Position numbers and translations under genes: made by a program
Origin: Rhodococcus coprophilus NBRC 100603
Lineage (GTDB): Bacteria; Actinomycetota; Actinomycetes; Mycobacteriales; Mycobacteriaceae
Direction of reading: 5' to 3'
NCBI RefSeq assembly: GCF_001895045.1
Contig: NZ_BDAM01000007.1
Span: 372,001-436,000 of the forward strand
DNA: 64,000 bases
In this document: piece by piece, positions 11,119-23,300 of the stretch
How the letters are laid out: the number at the start of each line of letters is the position of its first letter
How positions within the stretch are numbered: position 1 is the stretch's first letter
The notes under the pieces: generated by a model
The model's database searches: none
What the model saw: only the letters and a program-made list of their open reading frames with translations
What the model was told of the DNA's origin: nothing

Positions 11119-13008
11119 TTGAGCGTCGGGTTCGAAGAGTTCATCGATGAAAACGGCCGCATCACGTTGCCGGAGGGGAACACGCTGCTCGATCACCTCG
11201 AGCAGCACGTGGCCTCCAACGGTGACGAGACGGCATACCGCTACATCGACTACTCACGGGAACGGGACGGCGAGGTCCACGAACTGACGTGGAACCAGTT
11301 CGGCGTCCGACTCAAGGCCATCGCCGCACGGTTGCAGCAGGTCACCGATCCGGGTGACCGCGTTGCGATCCTCGCACCGCAGGGTCTCGACTACGTGGTG
11401 TCCTTCTTCGCTGCGATCTACGCCGGCGTCATCGCCGTACCGCTGTTCGACCCGGACGAGCCCGGCCACACCGACCGCCTGCACGCCGTTCTCGGCGACT
11501 GCACCCCGAGCGCCATCCTCACCGCCACCTCGTCGGCCGCAGGTGTCCGGCAGTTCTTCCGCCCGCTTCCGGCCGCGCAGCGCCCCCGCGTGATCGCCGT
11601 CGACGCCATCCCGGACACGCTGGCCGACTCGTGGACCCGCCCCGACGTCTCCACCGACGACATCGCCTACCTGCAGTACACGTCCGGTTCGACCCGTGTT
11701 CCCGCCGGTGTCGAGATCACCCACCGTTCGGTGCTGACCAACGTCATCCAGATGGCCGACTCGATCGAGCTCAACGAGACCTCCCGAGGCGTGACCTGGC
11801 TGCCGCTGTTCCACGACATGGGACTGCTCACGGTGATCCTGCCCGCGATCGGCGGCAAATACATCACGATCATGAGCCCGCGGGCGTTCGTCGCGCGGCC
11901 CGGCCGCTGGATCCGTGAACTCGCAGCGGTCTCCGACGGTGCCGGCACGTTCGCCGCCGCGCCCAACTTCGCCTTCGAACACGCCGCCGCCCGCGGCCTG
12001 CCGAAGGACGGCGAGACCCTCGATCTGAGCAACGTGATCGGTCTGATCAACGGCAGCGAGCCGGTGACCACGTCGTCGATGCGCAAGTTCAACGAGGCGT
12101 TCGCGCCCTACGGCCTGCCCAAGACGGCGATCAAGCCGTCCTACGGGATGGCCGAGGCCACCCTGTTCGTCTCGTCCACCAAGCACAGTGACGAAGCGAA
12201 GGTCATCTACGTCGACCGCGACGAACTCAACGCCGGACGCATCGTGCGCGTCGACCGGGACACCGCGAATGCGATCCCCCAGGTCTCGTGCGGGTTCGTG
12301 TCGATCAGCCAGTGGGCTGCGATCGTCGACGCCGAAACCGGCGCAGAGGTGCCCGACGAGCACGTCGGCGAGATCTGGCTGCGCGGCGACAACATCGGCA
12401 TCGGTTACTGGGGTCGCAAGACCGAAACCGACGAGACCTTCCACAACAAGATCACACAGCGGCTTCCCGAGGGCAGCCACGCCGACGGCACACCCGACGA
12501 CGCGATGTGGCTCCGCACAGGCGACTACGGCGTGTACGTCGACGGTGAGCTCTACATCACCGGTCGCGTCAAGGACCTCGTCATCGTCGACGGCCGCAAC
12601 CATTATCCTCAGGATCTCGAATACTCGGCCCAGGAGGCCAGCCCCGCGCTGCGCCCCGGATTCGTGGCAGCGTTCGCAGTTCCGGCCAACCAGCTCCCGC
12701 AGGTCGTGTTCGAGAACTCGGCGTCGGGTCTGGAGTTCGATGCCGACGATTCGTCCGAACAGCTCGTCGTGGTCGCCGAGCGCGCACCCGGTGCGGGCAA
12801 GGTGGATCCGCAGCCGGTCGCCGATGCGGTGCGCGCCGCCATCTCGGCCCGCCACGGCGTGACCGCCCGCGACGTACTGCTCGTTCCCGCGGGGTCGATT
12901 CCCCGTACGTCCAGCGGAAAGATCGCACGGCGTGCCTGCAAGGCCGCCTACATCGAGGGAACGCTGCGTGGGGGACACCAGCAGCAGGCGTTCCCCGACA
13001 GCGTGTGA
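11119..13008 (+). CDS. fadD32: Long-chain fatty acyl-AMP ligase FadD32
   Basis: About 629 residues, an ANL-superfamily adenylating enzyme that activates the meromycolic acid as acyl-AMP and loads it onto the N-terminal ACP of Pks13. Visible motifs in order: the ATP-binding [42 protein letters not shown] and [18 protein letters not shown]. The last motifs are typical of the FAAL branch, which lacks CoA transfer. The start is uncertain: TTG at 11119 has AGGGAG six bases upstream and matches the M. tuberculosis N-terminus, while the frame also opens at TTG 11089. The gene is 36 bp upstream of pks13. Confidence 0.95.
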   Translation: MSVGFEEFIDENGRITLPEGNTLLDHLEQHVASNGDETAYRYIDYSRERDGEVHELTWNQFGVRLKAIAARLQQVTDPGDRVAILAPQGLDYVVSFFAAIYAGVIAVPLFDPDEPGHTDRLHAVLGDCTPSAILTATSSAAGVRQFFRPLPAAQRPRVIAVDAIPDTLADSWTRPDVSTDDIAYLQYTSGSTRVPAGVEITHRSVLTNVIQMADSIELNETSRGVTWLPLFHDMGLLTVILPAIGGKYITIMSPRAFVARPGRWIRELAAVSDGAGTFAAAPNFAFEHAAARGLPKDGETLDLSNVIGLINGSEPVTTSSMRKFNEAFAPYGLPKTAIKPSYGMAEATLFVSSTKHSDEAKVIYVDRDELNAGRIVRVDRDTANAIPQVSCGFVSISQWAAIVDAETGAEVPDEHVGEIWLRGDNIGIGYWGRKTETDETFHNKITQRLPEGSHADGTPDDAMWLRTGDYGVYVDGELYITGRVKDLVIVDGRNHYPQDLEYSAQEASPALRPGFVAAFAVPANQLPQVVFENSASGLEFDADDSSEQLVVVAERAPGAGKVDPQPVADAVRAAISARHGVTARDVLLVPAGSIPRTSSGKIARRACKAAYIEGTLRGGHQQQAFPDSV

Positions 13009-13029
13009 AGTGATGTTCTCGTTCCCGGG

Positions 13030-13035
13030 TAGCGT
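13030..13035 (+). promoter_or_regulatory. Possible internal -10 element before pks13
   Basis: TAGCGT (TANNNT) ends 9 nt before the pks13 ATG at 13045, where no Shine-Dalgarno sequence is visible. This is the arrangement expected of a leaderless transcript. Inference only. Confidence 0.35.
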
Positions 13036-13044
13036 GGTGGGTTG

Positions 13045-16000
13045 ATGGCTGACATGGAAATGACCGTTGCGGAACTGCGCGACTGGCTGCGGAACTGGAT
13101 CGCGGACACGACCGGCCAGCCGGTCTCGCAGATCACGGACGACCGTCCGCTCGAAGAGTTCGGGCTGTCGTCCCGCGACGCCGTGGCCCTGAGCGGTGAG
13201 ATCGAGGAACTCCTCGACGTCACCCTGAACGCGACGATCGCGTACCAGCATCCGACCATCGCGTCGCTGGCCACCCGCATCATCGAGGGGGAGCCGGAAC
13301 GACCGGAGGACGTGGACGACGCCGCGAGCTATGCGGTGCGGCCCACCGGGATGTCCAAGGACATCGCGATCGTGGGTCTGTCGACGCGTTTCCCGGGCAA
13401 CATCCGGACCCCCGACGAAATGTGGGACCTGCTCTCTTCCGGCCGCGACGCCATCTGCGATCTGCCCGAGGGCCGCTGGTCGGAGTTCGAGGGCGATCCG
13501 GCCGTGCGTGACTCGATCCGCAAGGCCAACACCCGCGGTGGTTACCTCGACGACGTCAAGGGTTTCGACGCCGAGTTCTTCGCGATGTCGCCGCGCGAGG
13601 TCGAGATGGTCGACCCGCAGCAGCGTCTCGCGCTCGAACTGACGTGGGAGGCGCTCGAGCACGCGCACATTCCGCCGAGTGACCTCAAGGGTGGTTCGGT
13701 CGGAGTCTTCATCGGCAGTTCCGCGAGCGACTACATGCTGCTCGCGTCCGTCGACCCCTCCGTTGCGCACCCGTACGCGCTGACGGGCACGTCGACTGCG
13801 GTCATCGCCAACCGCGTCTCCTACTTCTACGATTTCCACGGCCCCTCGGTCACCCTCGACACTGCGTGCTCGTCGTCGCTGGTCGCGGTGCATCAGGCGG
13901 TCCGTGCCCTGCGCGGCGGTGAGGCCGACGTCGCACTTGCCGGTGGCGTCAACATGCTCCTCGCACCGGCCGGAACTCTCGGCTTCGACGAACTCGGCGT
14001 GATGGCACCCGACGGTCGCATCAAGGCTTTCTCGGCCGACGCCGACGGCATGATCCGTGCCGAGGGCGGCGGTCTCGTCGTGCTCAAGCGCCTCGAGGAC
14101 GCCGAGCGCGACGGTGACGACATCCTCGCCGTCATCGCCGGTACCGCCGTCAACCAGGACGGCCGTTCCAACGGTCTTGCCGCCCCGAACCCCGAGGCGC
14201 AGGTCGACGTGCTGCGCCGGGCGTACCGGGATGCACAGATCCTGCCGTCGGGTGTCGACTACATCGAGGCACACGGCACCGGCACGGTGCTCGGTGATCC
14301 GATCGAAGCCGACGCGCTCGGACGGGTCGTCGGCCGCGGCCGCGACGCCGACAAGCCGGTGCTGCTCGGTTCGGCGAAGACCAACTTCGGTCACCTCGAG
14401 TCGGCCGCCGGTGCTGCGGGACTGATCAAGGTCGTTCTCGCGATGCAGGAGAACGAGCTTCCTCCCACGCTCAACTACACCGCGCCCAACCCGTACATCC
14501 CGTTCGACAAGGCACATCTTCAGGTCATCCCCGAGGGTGCGAAGTGGCCCCGCTACTCGGGCCGGGCCGTCGCCGGTATCTCCGGTTTCGGATTCGGTGG
14601 CACCAACGCGCATGTCGTCGTGCGCGAATACACCGGTCCCCAGGGGCAGGAAGCAGCCGAGGCCGAGGTCGAGATCGTTCCCGACGCCGTCCCCGAGGCA
14701 GCGGAGGTCCCCTCCGAACCGGCTCGTGAACTGCCGGTCGTGCTCGCGGTGTCCGCTCCGATGCCGTCGCGTCGCCGCCGCGCCGCAGCCGACCTCGCGG
14801 ACTGGCTCGAGACCGAGAAGGGCAGCACGACGCCGCTCGCCGACGTGGCGCGCACGCTCGCGCGTCGCAACCATGGTCGCTCCCGCGCAGTGGTGGTCGC
14901 CGCCGACCGCGCCGAAGCCATCGCCGGTCTTCGCGCCGTCGCTGCGGGCAAGCCGGCTCAGGGAGTGTTCACCGCCGACGCGCCGGCCTCTGCCGGGCCC
15001 GTGTGGGTGCTGTCCGGGTTCGGTGCCCAGCACCGGAAGATGGCCAAGCAGCTCTACCTCGAAAACCCGGTCTTCGCCCGCGCCGTCGACGAGGTCGACG
15101 AACTGATCGTCGACGAGTCGGGTTACTCCATGACGGAGAAGTTCCTCGACGACAGCCAGGACTACGACGTCGAGACCGCCCAGGTCGGCATCTTCACCAT
15201 CCAGATCGGCCTCGCTGCGGTCCTGCGCCACCACGGCGCCGAGCCCGCCGCGATCGTCGGGCACTCGATGGGCGAGGCCGCCGGCGCCTACATCTCGGGT
15301 GGCCTTTCGCTCGAAGACGCGGTCCGCGTCATCTGCGCCCGCTCGCGCCTAATGGGCGAAGCGGAAGGCCAGCTCGAGGGCGACGACATCCGGCTGATGG
15401 CGCTGGTCGAATACAGCGCCGACGAGATCACCGCGGTGCTCTCGGACTTCCCGCACCTCGAGGTGTGCGTGTACGCCGCGCCGACGCACACGGTCATCGG
15501 TGGCCCGCAGGACGAGGTCAACACGATCGTCGCCCGGGCCGAGGCCGAAGAGAAGTTCGCCCGGGTCCTCCAGACCAAGGGTGCGAGCCACACCTCGCAG
15601 GTCGACCCCATCCTCGGGGAGCTCGCCGCCGAGCTCGCCGGCATCGAGCCGCACAAGCTGAAGGTCGCCGTGTACTCCTCGGTCGACCAGGAGACGCTGT
15701 ACCGGCCCGGGCACGAGGGCATCCACGGCGTCGACTACTGGACCAAGGGGATGCGCCACAGCGTGTACTTCACGCAGGCGGTGCGCCAGGCACTGTCCGA
15801 CGGGCACACCACCTTCGTCGAGCTGAACGCGAACCCCGCGACGCTCATGTCCGTCGCGTCCACCGCGTTCGATGCGGGTGTGCAGGACGGCCAGTTCATC
15901 CAGACGCTCAAGCGCAAGGAAGACGAGTCGCTCGGCGTACTCCTCGCACTCGCGCAGCTGTACGTGCACGGGCACTCCGTGGACCTCGGGAGCCTGCTCC

Positions 16001-18033
16001 CGGCGGGCGGTTACGCCGACATCCCGCGGACCGCGTTCCTGCGCAAGCCGTACTGGGTCGAGGCCCGCATCGGTTCGGCGGGCAACAGCCGCGTCCCCGG
16101 TGCGCACGTCGCGCTTCCCGACGGCCGGCACGTGTGGGAGGTCCAGGCTTCGGCCGTCACCGACCCCGCCGCTCTGGTCGTGGCGGCAGCCTCGCAGGTG
16201 CTCGCGGACGTGACGCTCACCGCGTCGATGCCGCACGCACCGGTTCCGGCAGCAGGCACCGTCACCACCACGCTCACCTGTCATCCCGGTGGCGCGTCGC
16301 TCCAGGTACACGCCCTCGGCGACGACGGGTTCACGCTCGTCCACGAGGGTGTCGTCACCTCCGGTGAGGTCTTGTCCGCGCCGGTCGCCGCGCCCGTGGC
16401 AGCGGCCCGCCCGGACGAGGACAGCGCCGAGATCGCGGACACTGCCGGCGACAAATGGGATCCGGCCGGCTCGCAGACCCTCGAGGATCGGCTCGCGCTG
16501 ATCGTCGCGGAGTCGATGGGATACGCCCCGGAAGACCTGCCGGTGGAGATTCCGCTCATCGAGCTGGGCCTGGATTCGCTCATGGCGGTTCGGATCAAGA
16601 ACCGCGTGGAGTACGAGTTCGACATTCCTCAGCTGCAGATCTCGGCGGTCAAGGACGCCAGCCTGCGCGATGTCGCGAAGTATCTGCGGTACGCGGTGGA
16701 GAACCGCGAAGAGGTCGCGGCTCTCGCCGAGCAGCAGGCGGCGGACAAGGCTGCCGAGCGTGCGGCCGAGGCCGCAGAAGACGCGGCCACGGAAGACGCT
16801 GCAGCCGACAGCGAGCCTGCGCAGCCCTCGGTGGAGGACACGACCGTCCTCGCCGAAGCCGAGCAGATCCTGGCAGACGCAGCGACTGCCGAGCCGGAGA
16901 CCGCGCCCACCGCCGCAGCCGACACGGCGACGGTGGAGACGACGGACGACGGTGGCGTCGACGTACCTCCGCGTGACGCCGCGGAACGATTGACGTTCGC
17001 GTCGTGGGCGGTCGTCACCGGCCGGTCCGCGAAGAGCATCTTCAACACGCTTCCCGTGCTCGACGACGAGAAGGCCGAGAAGCTGGCCGCCCGTCTGACG
17101 GAGCGTTCCGGCGGCGCCATCACCGTCGAGGACGTCCGTGGCGCCGCGACCATCGAGAAACTCGCGGACGTCGTGCGCGGATATCTCGAATCTTCCGACC
17201 GCATCGACGGACTCGTGCGTGCGCTGCGGCCGCGCCCCGAAGGTTCGGCTGCGGTGCCGGTCTTCGTGTTCCACCCCGCAGGTGGCTCGACCGTGGCGTA
17301 CGAACCGCTGCTCAAGCGGCTTCCCGCCGACACGCCGATGTACGGATTCGAGCGCACCGAGGGACCGATCGAGGAACGCGCCAAGGTCTATCTGCCGCTC
17401 ATCGAGGAGATCCAGGGTGACGGCCCGTACGTGCTGTACGGCTGGTCGCTCGGCGGCGTTCTCGCCTACGCGGTGGCGCGACTGCTCCGCGAGCGTGGCA
17501 AGGACGTGCGTGTCGTCGGACTGATCGACACCGTCATGGCGGGCGAGAAGGTCGAGAACACGCCCGACGAAATCAGAAAACGCTGGCAGCGCTACGCGCG
17601 GTTCGCGAAGAAGACCTACGGCATCGACGCACCGCTGCCGTTCGACCTTCTGGCGGAGGCCGAGAGCGACGAGGAACAGATCGGTATCCTCATGGGCCTG
17701 CTCGAGATGAGCGGTGTCGAGATCCCCGGGGGCATCATCGAACACCAGCGCACCTCGTGGCTCGACAACCGTGCGATCCAGACAGCTGAGCTGGACACCT
17801 ACGACGGCGATGTCGTTCTCTACATGGCCGACCGCTACCACGACGACGCCATCGATCTCGAGCCGGCGTTCGGCACCCGGCAGCCCGACGGTGGCTGGGG
17901 AGACGTCGTCGCGAACTTGGAGATCGTGTCTGTCGGTGGCGATCACCTGCAGATTGTCGACGAGCCGTACATCGCCAAGGTGGGAGCAGACCTGACCCGT
18001 AAGCTGGCCGCCATCGAGGCCTCGAGGAGCTGA
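13045..18033 (+). CDS. pks13: Polyketide synthase Pks13 (mycolic acid condensase)
   Basis: A 1662-residue type I polyketide synthase that condenses the meromycolyl chain with a carboxylated fatty acid and releases the beta-keto product onto trehalose. Domain order is complete: N-terminal ACP with phosphopantetheine Ser43 in FGLSSRD; ketosynthase with Cys275 in DTACSSS and following His residues in EAHGTGT and KTNFGHLES; acyltransferase with Ser741 in GHSMGEA; C-terminal ACP with Ser1178 in LGLDSLM; an Ala/Glu-rich linker near 1230-1310; and thioesterase with Ser1468 in YGWSLGG and His1634 in GGDHLQ. ATG at 13045 was chosen over a TTG one codon upstream. AccD4 follows after 7 bp. Confidence 0.97.
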   Translation: MADMEMTVAELRDWLRNWIADTTGQPVSQITDDRPLEEFGLSSRDAVALSGEIEELLDVTLNATIAYQHPTIASLATRIIEGEPERPEDVDDAASYAVRPTGMSKDIAIVGLSTRFPGNIRTPDEMWDLLSSGRDAICDLPEGRWSEFEGDPAVRDSIRKANTRGGYLDDVKGFDAEFFAMSPREVEMVDPQQRLALELTWEALEHAHIPPSDLKGGSVGVFIGSSASDYMLLASVDPSVAHPYALTGTSTAVIANRVSYFYDFHGPSVTLDTACSSSLVAVHQAVRALRGGEADVALAGGVNMLLAPAGTLGFDELGVMAPDGRIKAFSADADGMIRAEGGGLVVLKRLEDAERDGDDILAVIAGTAVNQDGRSNGLAAPNPEAQVDVLRRAYRDAQILPSGVDYIEAHGTGTVLGDPIEADALGRVVGRGRDADKPVLLGSAKTNFGHLESAAGAAGLIKVVLAMQENELPPTLNYTAPNPYIPFDKAHLQVIPEGAKWPRYSGRAVAGISGFGFGGTNAHVVVREYTGPQGQEAAEAEVEIVPDAVPEAAEVPSEPARELPVVLAVSAPMPSRRRRAAADLADWLETEKGSTTPLADVARTLARRNHGRSRAVVVAADRAEAIAGLRAVAAGKPAQGVFTADAPASAGPVWVLSGFGAQHRKMAKQLYLENPVFARAVDEVDELIVDESGYSMTEKFLDDSQDYDVETAQVGIFTIQIGLAAVLRHHGAEPAAIVGHSMGEAAGAYISGGLSLEDAVRVICARSRLMGEAEGQLEGDDIRLMALVEYSADEITAVLSDFPHLEVCVYAAPTHTVIGGPQDEVNTIVARAEAEEKFARVLQTKGASHTSQVDPILGELAAELAGIEPHKLKVAVYSSVDQETLYRPGHEGIHGVDYWTKGMRHSVYFTQAVRQALSDGHTTFVELNANPATLMSVASTAFDAGVQDGQFIQTLKRKEDESLGVLLALAQLYVHGHSVDLGSLLPAGGYADIPRTAFLRKPYWVEARIGSAGNSRVPGAHVALPDGRHVWEVQASAVTDPAALVVAAASQVLADVTLTASMPHAPVPAAGTVTTTLTCHPGGASLQVHALGDDGFTLVHEGVVTSGEVLSAPVAAPVAAARPDEDSAEIADTAGDKWDPAGSQTLEDRLALIVAESMGYAPEDLPVEIPLIELGLDSLMAVRIKNRVEYEFDIPQLQISAVKDASLRDVAKYLRYAVENREEVAALAEQQAADKAAERAAEAAEDAATEDAAADSEPAQPSVEDTTVLAEAEQILADAATAEPETAPTAAADTATVETTDDGGVDVPPRDAAERLTFASWAVVTGRSAKSIFNTLPVLDDEKAEKLAARLTERSGGAITVEDVRGAATIEKLADVVRGYLESSDRIDGLVRALRPRPEGSAAVPVFVFHPAGGSTVAYEPLLKRLPADTPMYGFERTEGPIEERAKVYLPLIEEIQGDGPYVLYGWSLGGVLAYAVARLLRERGKDVRVVGLIDTVMAGEKVENTPDEIRKRWQRYARFAKKTYGIDAPLPFDLLAEAESDEEQIGILMGLLEMSGVEIPGGIIEHQRTSWLDNRAIQTAELDTYDGDVVLYMADRYHDDAIDLEPAFGTRQPDGGWGDVVANLEIVSVGGDHLQIVDEPYIAKVGADLTRKLAAIEASRS

Positions 18034-18040
18034 ACGAGTA

Positions 18041-19585
18041 GTGACCACCACCACGGCAGAAAAGCTGGCCGAGCTGCGCCAGAAACTGGAGATCGCACAG
18101 GAGCCCGCGGGCGAGATCGCAATCGCCAAGCGCGCGAAGAAGGGCATTCCGAGCGCGCGTGAACGCATCGACATGCTCCTCGACAAGGGAAGCTTCGTCG
18201 AGATCGGCGCGCTGATGAAGACGCCCGGACGCGAGGACGCCTTCTACGGCGACGCCGTCGTCGTCGGGCACGGCACCGTCGATGGACGTCCCGTCGCCGT
18301 CTTTTCGCACGACCAGACCGTTCTCGGCGGCAGCGTCGGAGAGATGTTCGGCCGCAAGGTTTCCGCAGTCCTCGACTACGCACTGAAGATCGGCTGCCCC
18401 GTCGTGGGCATCAACGATTCCGGCGGTGCCCGCGTGCAGGACGCCGTCACCTCGCTCGCGTGGTACGGCGAGATCGGTAAGCGGACCGAGCCGCTGTCCG
18501 GCCTGTGCCCGCAGATCTCGGTGATCGTCGGCAAGTGCGCCGGCGGTGCCGTGTACGCGCCGATCAACACCGACGTCGTGGTCGCCACCGAAGAGGCGTA
18601 CATGTTCGTCACCGGGCCGGACGTCATCAAAGCCGTCACCGGTGAGGACGTCAGCCTCCACGAACTCGGAAGTGCCCGTAAGCAAGCCGAATACGGCAAC
18701 GTGCACCACGTCGCGCCGGACGAGAAGGCCGCGTTCGACTGGGTGCGCCAGTACCTGAGCTACATGCCGTCGAACGCGCAGGAGAAGCCGCCGGTCGTCA
18801 ATCCCGGTCTCGAACCGGAGATCACGCCCGACGACCTCGAACTCGATTCGTTCATGCCCGACGCCGACAACTCCGGCTACGACATGCACGACATCCTGCT
18901 CAAGATCTTCGACGACGGCGATTTCTTCGAAGTGCGTTCGCAGACGGCGGCGAACATCATCACCGGGTATGCCCGCGTCGACGGCCGTCCGGTGGGCGTC
19001 GTCGCCAACCAGCCTCTGTTCCTGTCGGGTGCGCTCGATGCGGCCGCAGCCGACAAAGCAGCGCATTTCGTGCGGGTCTGCGACGCCTACAGCATCCCGC
19101 TGGTATTCGTCGTCGACACCCCGGGCTTCCTTCCCGGCGTGGAGCAGGAGAAGATCGGCGTCATCAAGCGAGGCGGCCGGTTCCTGTTCTCGTACGTGGA
19201 AGCATCCGTGCCGAAGGTGACTGTCGTGGTGCGCAAGTCGTACGGCGGCGGTTACGCGGTGATGGGTTCCAAGCAACTCGGCGCCGACATCAACTTCGCG
19301 TGGCCGACGGCCCGCATCGCGGTGATGGGCGCAGAGTCGGCTGTTGCCGTCATCGGACGCAAGCAGATCGCGGAGGCCGGTGACAACGCTCCCGCCGTCC
19401 GCCGGCAGCTCATCAACTTCTACAACGAGCATGTCGCGACGCCGTACATCGCGGCCGAGCGCGGTTACATCGATGCGGTCATCGACCCGGCTTCGACGCG
19501 GCTCGAGATCCGGCGTGCGCTGAATCTGCTGCGGGACAAGACGGTGTTCAAGAACCCGCGCAAGCACCACCTGTTGCCGCTCTGA
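18041..19585 (+). CDS. accD4: Acyl-CoA carboxylase beta subunit AccD4
   Basis: A 514-residue carboxyltransferase subunit (522 in M. tuberculosis Rv3799c). With a biotinylated alpha subunit, not encoded here, it carboxylates the C24-C26 acyl-CoA that becomes the mycolate alpha branch, the extender unit of Pks13. Both carboxyltransferase halves are visible: an N-terminal [14 protein letters not shown] with an oxyanion GGAVYAP, and a C-terminal [11 protein letters not shown] with [15 protein letters not shown] at 18041 lies 7 bp after pks13. A long hairpin follows the stop and separates it from the convergent TetR gene. Confidence 0.95.
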   Translation: MTTTTAEKLAELRQKLEIAQEPAGEIAIAKRAKKGIPSARERIDMLLDKGSFVEIGALMKTPGREDAFYGDAVVVGHGTVDGRPVAVFSHDQTVLGGSVGEMFGRKVSAVLDYALKIGCPVVGINDSGGARVQDAVTSLAWYGEIGKRTEPLSGLCPQISVIVGKCAGGAVYAPINTDVVVATEEAYMFVTGPDVIKAVTGEDVSLHELGSARKQAEYGNVHHVAPDEKAAFDWVRQYLSYMPSNAQEKPPVVNPGLEPEITPDDLELDSFMPDADNSGYDMHDILLKIFDDGDFFEVRSQTAANIITGYARVDGRPVGVVANQPLFLSGALDAAAADKAAHFVRVCDAYSIPLVFVVDTPGFLPGVEQEKIGVIKRGGRFLFSYVEASVPKVTVVVRKSYGGGYAVMGSKQLGADINFAWPTARIAVMGAESAVAVIGRKQIAEAGDNAPAVRRQLINFYNEHVATPYIAAERGYIDAVIDPASTRLEIRRALNLLRDKTVFKNPRKHHLLPL

Positions 19586-19607
19586 TCGAGCGCATCTCGT
19601 GACGACG

Positions 19608-19648
19608 ATGCCGTAGCTGCTGCACTTTCCGTGCAGCCGCTACGGCAT
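19608..19648. terminator. Bidirectional terminator between accD4 and tetR
   Basis: An 18-bp stem with one mismatch: ATGCCGTAGCTGCTGCAC, loop TTTCC, then GTGCAGCCGCTACGGCAT. It sits 22 bp after accD4 and 13 bp after the stop of the convergent TetR gene, so it likely serves both. Confidence 0.8.
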
Positions 19649-19661
19649 TCGTGTCTGCCCG

Positions 19662-20303
19662 CTAGGTCGCGAGCCCGCGCCGCACGTAGCCGACGATGTG
19701 CTCGACTTCGGCGTCGGCATCGAACGTGGAGATGTCGCGCCAGAGCAGGTGTTCCATGGACGCGAGCAGCAGGATGGATGTGGCGAGCGAGTCCCGTTCG
19801 GGATCGGTCGAGCCGAGTTCGCGGATCGGGCCGGCGAGGACGTCCGCGAGGGCGAACTCGAGGTCTTCGCGAACCTTCGGAGCATGAGACCGCCCGCCAC
19901 CCGCCGCGACGACATTGCGGGTCGCGGCGCCGATCTCGGGATTCACGGCCTGATTGAGGACCGCTGCGATGCCCGCCCGGAGCGCTTCGTCCGGGGTCTG
20001 CGCCGCGCTCATCTTGTGGCGCAGGTAGTTCAGGAGACGTTGGCTGCCCTCCTCGACCACCGCGTCGACGAAGTCGCTCTTGCTGCGGAAGTAGCGGTAG
20101 AACGCGTCGTTCGACAACCCTGCGGCGGTGACGATGTCCGCCACGCGTGCAGGGGCACCCTGCGTGATCAGCTCGCGGCCGGCGCGGATCAACCGATCCA
20201 CGTCGCGACTCGCGGCCTCCTGACGCGGGGTCAGGCTCCGCCTCACCGCTTGGGTCGCTCGGGGCGACAGCGTCGACGCGTCCTGGGAGTTCTCGATGCT
20301 CAC
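19662..20303 (-). CDS. TetR-family transcriptional regulator
   Basis: A 213-residue protein. The N-terminal DNA-binding helix-turn-helix is clear: PARVADIVTAAGLSNDAFYRYFRSK is the standard TetR recognition helix arrangement, at about residues 50-75. The C-terminal ligand domain is Ala-rich and not diagnostic. It lies convergent to accD4 and upstream of nothing but itself; the downstream emb genes run the same way but end before it, so it is not in their operon. Start GTG 20303 lies 6 nt after TAGAAT on the minus strand, suggesting leaderless transcription. Target and ligand are unknown. Confidence 0.85.
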   Translation of the reverse strand: MSIENSQDASTLSPRATQAVRRSLTPRQEAASRDVDRLIRAGRELITQGAPARVADIVTAAGLSNDAFYRYFRSKSDFVDAVVEEGSQRLLNYLRHKMSAAQTPDEALRAGIAAVLNQAVNPEIGAATRNVVAAGGGRSHAPKVREDLEFALADVLAGPIRELGSTDPERDSLATSILLLASMEHLLWRDISTFDADAEVEHIVGYVRRGLAT

Positions 20304-20309
20304 TCCCGC

Positions 20310-20315
20310 ATTCTA
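20310..20315 (-). promoter_or_regulatory. Putative leaderless -10 element of the TetR gene
   Basis: On the minus strand TAGAAT is followed after 6 nt by the GTG start. No ribosome site is present in between. Confidence 0.4.
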
Positions 20316-20373
20316 GGTGTACGGAACGCAGTTCCGGACGGCCCCGCGACTTTCGCCGCGAGGCCGGTGGACG

Positions 20374-23300
20374 CTACTCGTACACGCGCATCGAGGCGGG
20401 CTTCCATAGCCCCGAACGGTTCGCCTCGGTGGTCGTGAGGTCCGCAGGGACCGCGTCGGGGTAGCTCGGGACGTACCGCTCCAGCGAACCCCAGTCACGT
20501 GCCCAGTCGTTGTTCAGGTACGTGGGGATCTGCTCGGGACGGGCGAGGACTTCGGTGAATCCGAGCGGTCCGCCGTTGTCCGCAGCCTGCCAGGTATCCG
20601 TCGACGACACCGCGAGCGGCCGGTCGGGAAGGATCCGGTAGTTCGGCATCTCGGCGACACCCGCCCAGTGGTCGAACGGCCGCTGGCACGGGAACTGCAG
20701 GCCCACAGCCCAGTCCAGGAGGATGGGTTGCTCGGATCCGATCACGTTGTCGAGCGTGTCGAGCACAGGCACACGCGGCGGCGTGAAGGCGAGCCACTGG
20801 TCGCCGGTGAGGTTGGGATCGTTTGCGACGACCCGCACCGCGTCGGTGTCCTCCGGCAGATCCGCGATCGGCACGCGCAGGTTCCGCCACGACGGTGCCG
20901 GACCGATGTCACGCGGCAGGTAGGTGCCCTTCGCCTCGACTGTTCCGTCGGGCAGGCGCGTGCCGTACTCGACGAGCAGCGACTGTCCGTAGTTCAGCGC
21001 GCCGGTGTCGTCGTACGACCAGACGCGACCGGCAGCGGAGAGCACGATCAGCGGCGATTCGTCGGCGCGCTCGGGAAGCTGGTACCAGCTCGAGGTCAGG
21101 CTCGCCGGTTCCTGGATGCCCTGCTGGTAGCTGCCGAGCACCGGGGTGACGGCCGGATCGAGTCCGAACGGCAGGCGCACGGTGCTGCCGTTGACGGTCT
21201 GCGCGCCCCGTCCGCCGGTGGTGCCGCCGCCGGAACCGGTTTCGAACGTCGGGCCGACGCTCTGGTTGTCGGTGTTGCCCTGTCCGGGCTTGACCTCGAC
21301 ATAGTCGGCGGTCAGGTCGGACGGCACGCCGTCGGGGCTGAAACCGCGCGGCGAGGACCCGGCGAGCGGATCGCCACCGGCGGGCGGGGCGGCGGGGTCC
21401 GAGATCGGTTCTAGCCGACCCTGATTCGGATCCATCTCGACGAGCACGTCGCCGGCGAGGCCGCAGGTGTCGCCGGTGAGCGCACCGATGTTGGAGCGTG
21501 CGAGCGAGTAGGCCGGGTACTGGGCCACCGCGCCCTTGAGCAGCGAAAGCACCTCGAACAGCACCATCACCGCGGCGACGACGGTCAGCGGCGCGGCCGC
21601 GAACATCCGGATACGGCGGCCCTTGCGCGTCGTCGGTTTCTCGGGCGGTGCCGCATAACCTTCGCGCAGGTACTGCCACGCGACGAGGACGAGGGCCGCG
21701 CCGAACAGGATCAGGAACACCGAACTCGACTGTGTGCCCTGGAACGAGACGGTCTTGTCGAACCACGGCACGCCGTAACTCGACACGTACCACCAGCCGT
21801 TGATGCCGGCGAACGACACCGCGAGAACGAAGAGCAGACCCGCGAGGAAGATCGTGCGGTTCCGTCGCGAGCGTAGGGCGCTCGCGGAGACGAGCACGGC
21901 CGTCAGCGCGGCGAGCGAGCCGGCGATGCCTGCGTACGCCCCGAAGTGGTGCGTCCACTTCGTGGGGTTGAACATCATGAAGAACACGGTTCCGAAGACG
22001 ATGCCCAGCAGACGCCACGACGGGCTCATCGCGACGCCGGGGATCTTCCGTCGGCGCAGCAGCACAAGCAACGTCGTGAACAGGCACAGCAGCATCACGA
22101 GGAACGCGAAGCGGCGGGCAAGCGAACCGTCGACGGTCTGCACCATCAGGTAGTAGTAGCGGAGGAAGTCGTTCCACCACTCTTCGTTCGGTCCGATGAT
22201 GGTGCGCACGCGGGTGGCCTCGAGGACCGCTGCGAGGGTCTGGTCCGAGAACACCACGACCAGGACCAGTACTCCCGCCGCGCCGATGGGAGCGAGCAGT
22301 GGCAGCGTGCCGACTTCGCGGTGGCGGCGGACGACGATGCGCGTCATGGGCCGGAGACCGGCGATCAGCGCGGCGATACACATCAGTCCGGTCGGCGCGG
22401 CCGCCAAGGTGAACGCGCCGATGATCACGGCCGTCGCCGCGGGTAGCAACCGGCCGGTGGCGATCGCACGCTCGATCGAGCACCACGTGAGCAGTGCGCC
22501 GACGGCAACGATCGGCTCGGGGCGCAGGCCGTTGTTGTAGGGGAGCCAGAACGCGAGGAACACCAGGCCGCCTGTCCACAGCGCGATCCGGTTCTCGCGG
22601 ACCGCGCGTCCGAGGCGGGGCACCACCTCGCGGCTGATGACCATCCAGCACACGATGCCGGCGAGCAGCGCGGGCAGTCGCATCCACGGGCTCGCGGTGG
22701 AGATCTTGGCGAACGCGGCCAGGACGTCGTAGTACCAGCCGAACGGAGCTTCGGGGACGCCGAACCACCGGAAGTAGTTGGCCATGTATCCGGAGTGCTC
22801 CGACGCCCGGGCCATCGTCAGGAGGTAGCCGTCGTCGGAGGTGTTCGCGCCGAAGAAATGCCAGCCGACGAGGGTGACGATCACGACGATGTCGACGCCG
22901 CTGAACTTCCACCAGCGGGCGGGCAGGAAGCGTCGGTGCCCGCGCCCGTCGGTGCCGTCCAGCTTCGCCAGTGCGGCGAGTGCGAGCGCCGTGGACAGAA
23001 CCGCGAGGATCATCGCGAGCGACTTGACGAGGGTGGGTGACGACGTGAAGCGCGAGTCCACGTCCACGTTCACCTCGAGCCCCGGCACCGCGGTGGTCAG
23101 GTCGCTGAATACGCCCACGACGAGCGGCCGGAGGTCGCCGCCGAGTTCGCCGGCGCGCGGGAGGCCGTTCTCGTCGGAGAGTCCGACGAATTCGGCGGTG
23201 GTGCGGTCGGCGTCCGAGTAGATGCGGAGTTCGGTGCACGCACTGGACTCGACGTCGGCACGCGGTGCCGTCGCGACCACGACGTTGCGGTCGAGTACGT

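Noticed and set aside
11254-15264. 1336-codon open frame on the minus strand antisense to fadD32 and pks13
   Set aside because: It has no recognisable domain, is rich in Arg/Gly/Val/His, and mirrors the third-position GC bias of the true genes on the other strand.
15349-18186. 945-codon minus-strand frame antisense to pks13
   Set aside because: Same shadow effect; the + strand encodes an intact condensase through this whole stretch.
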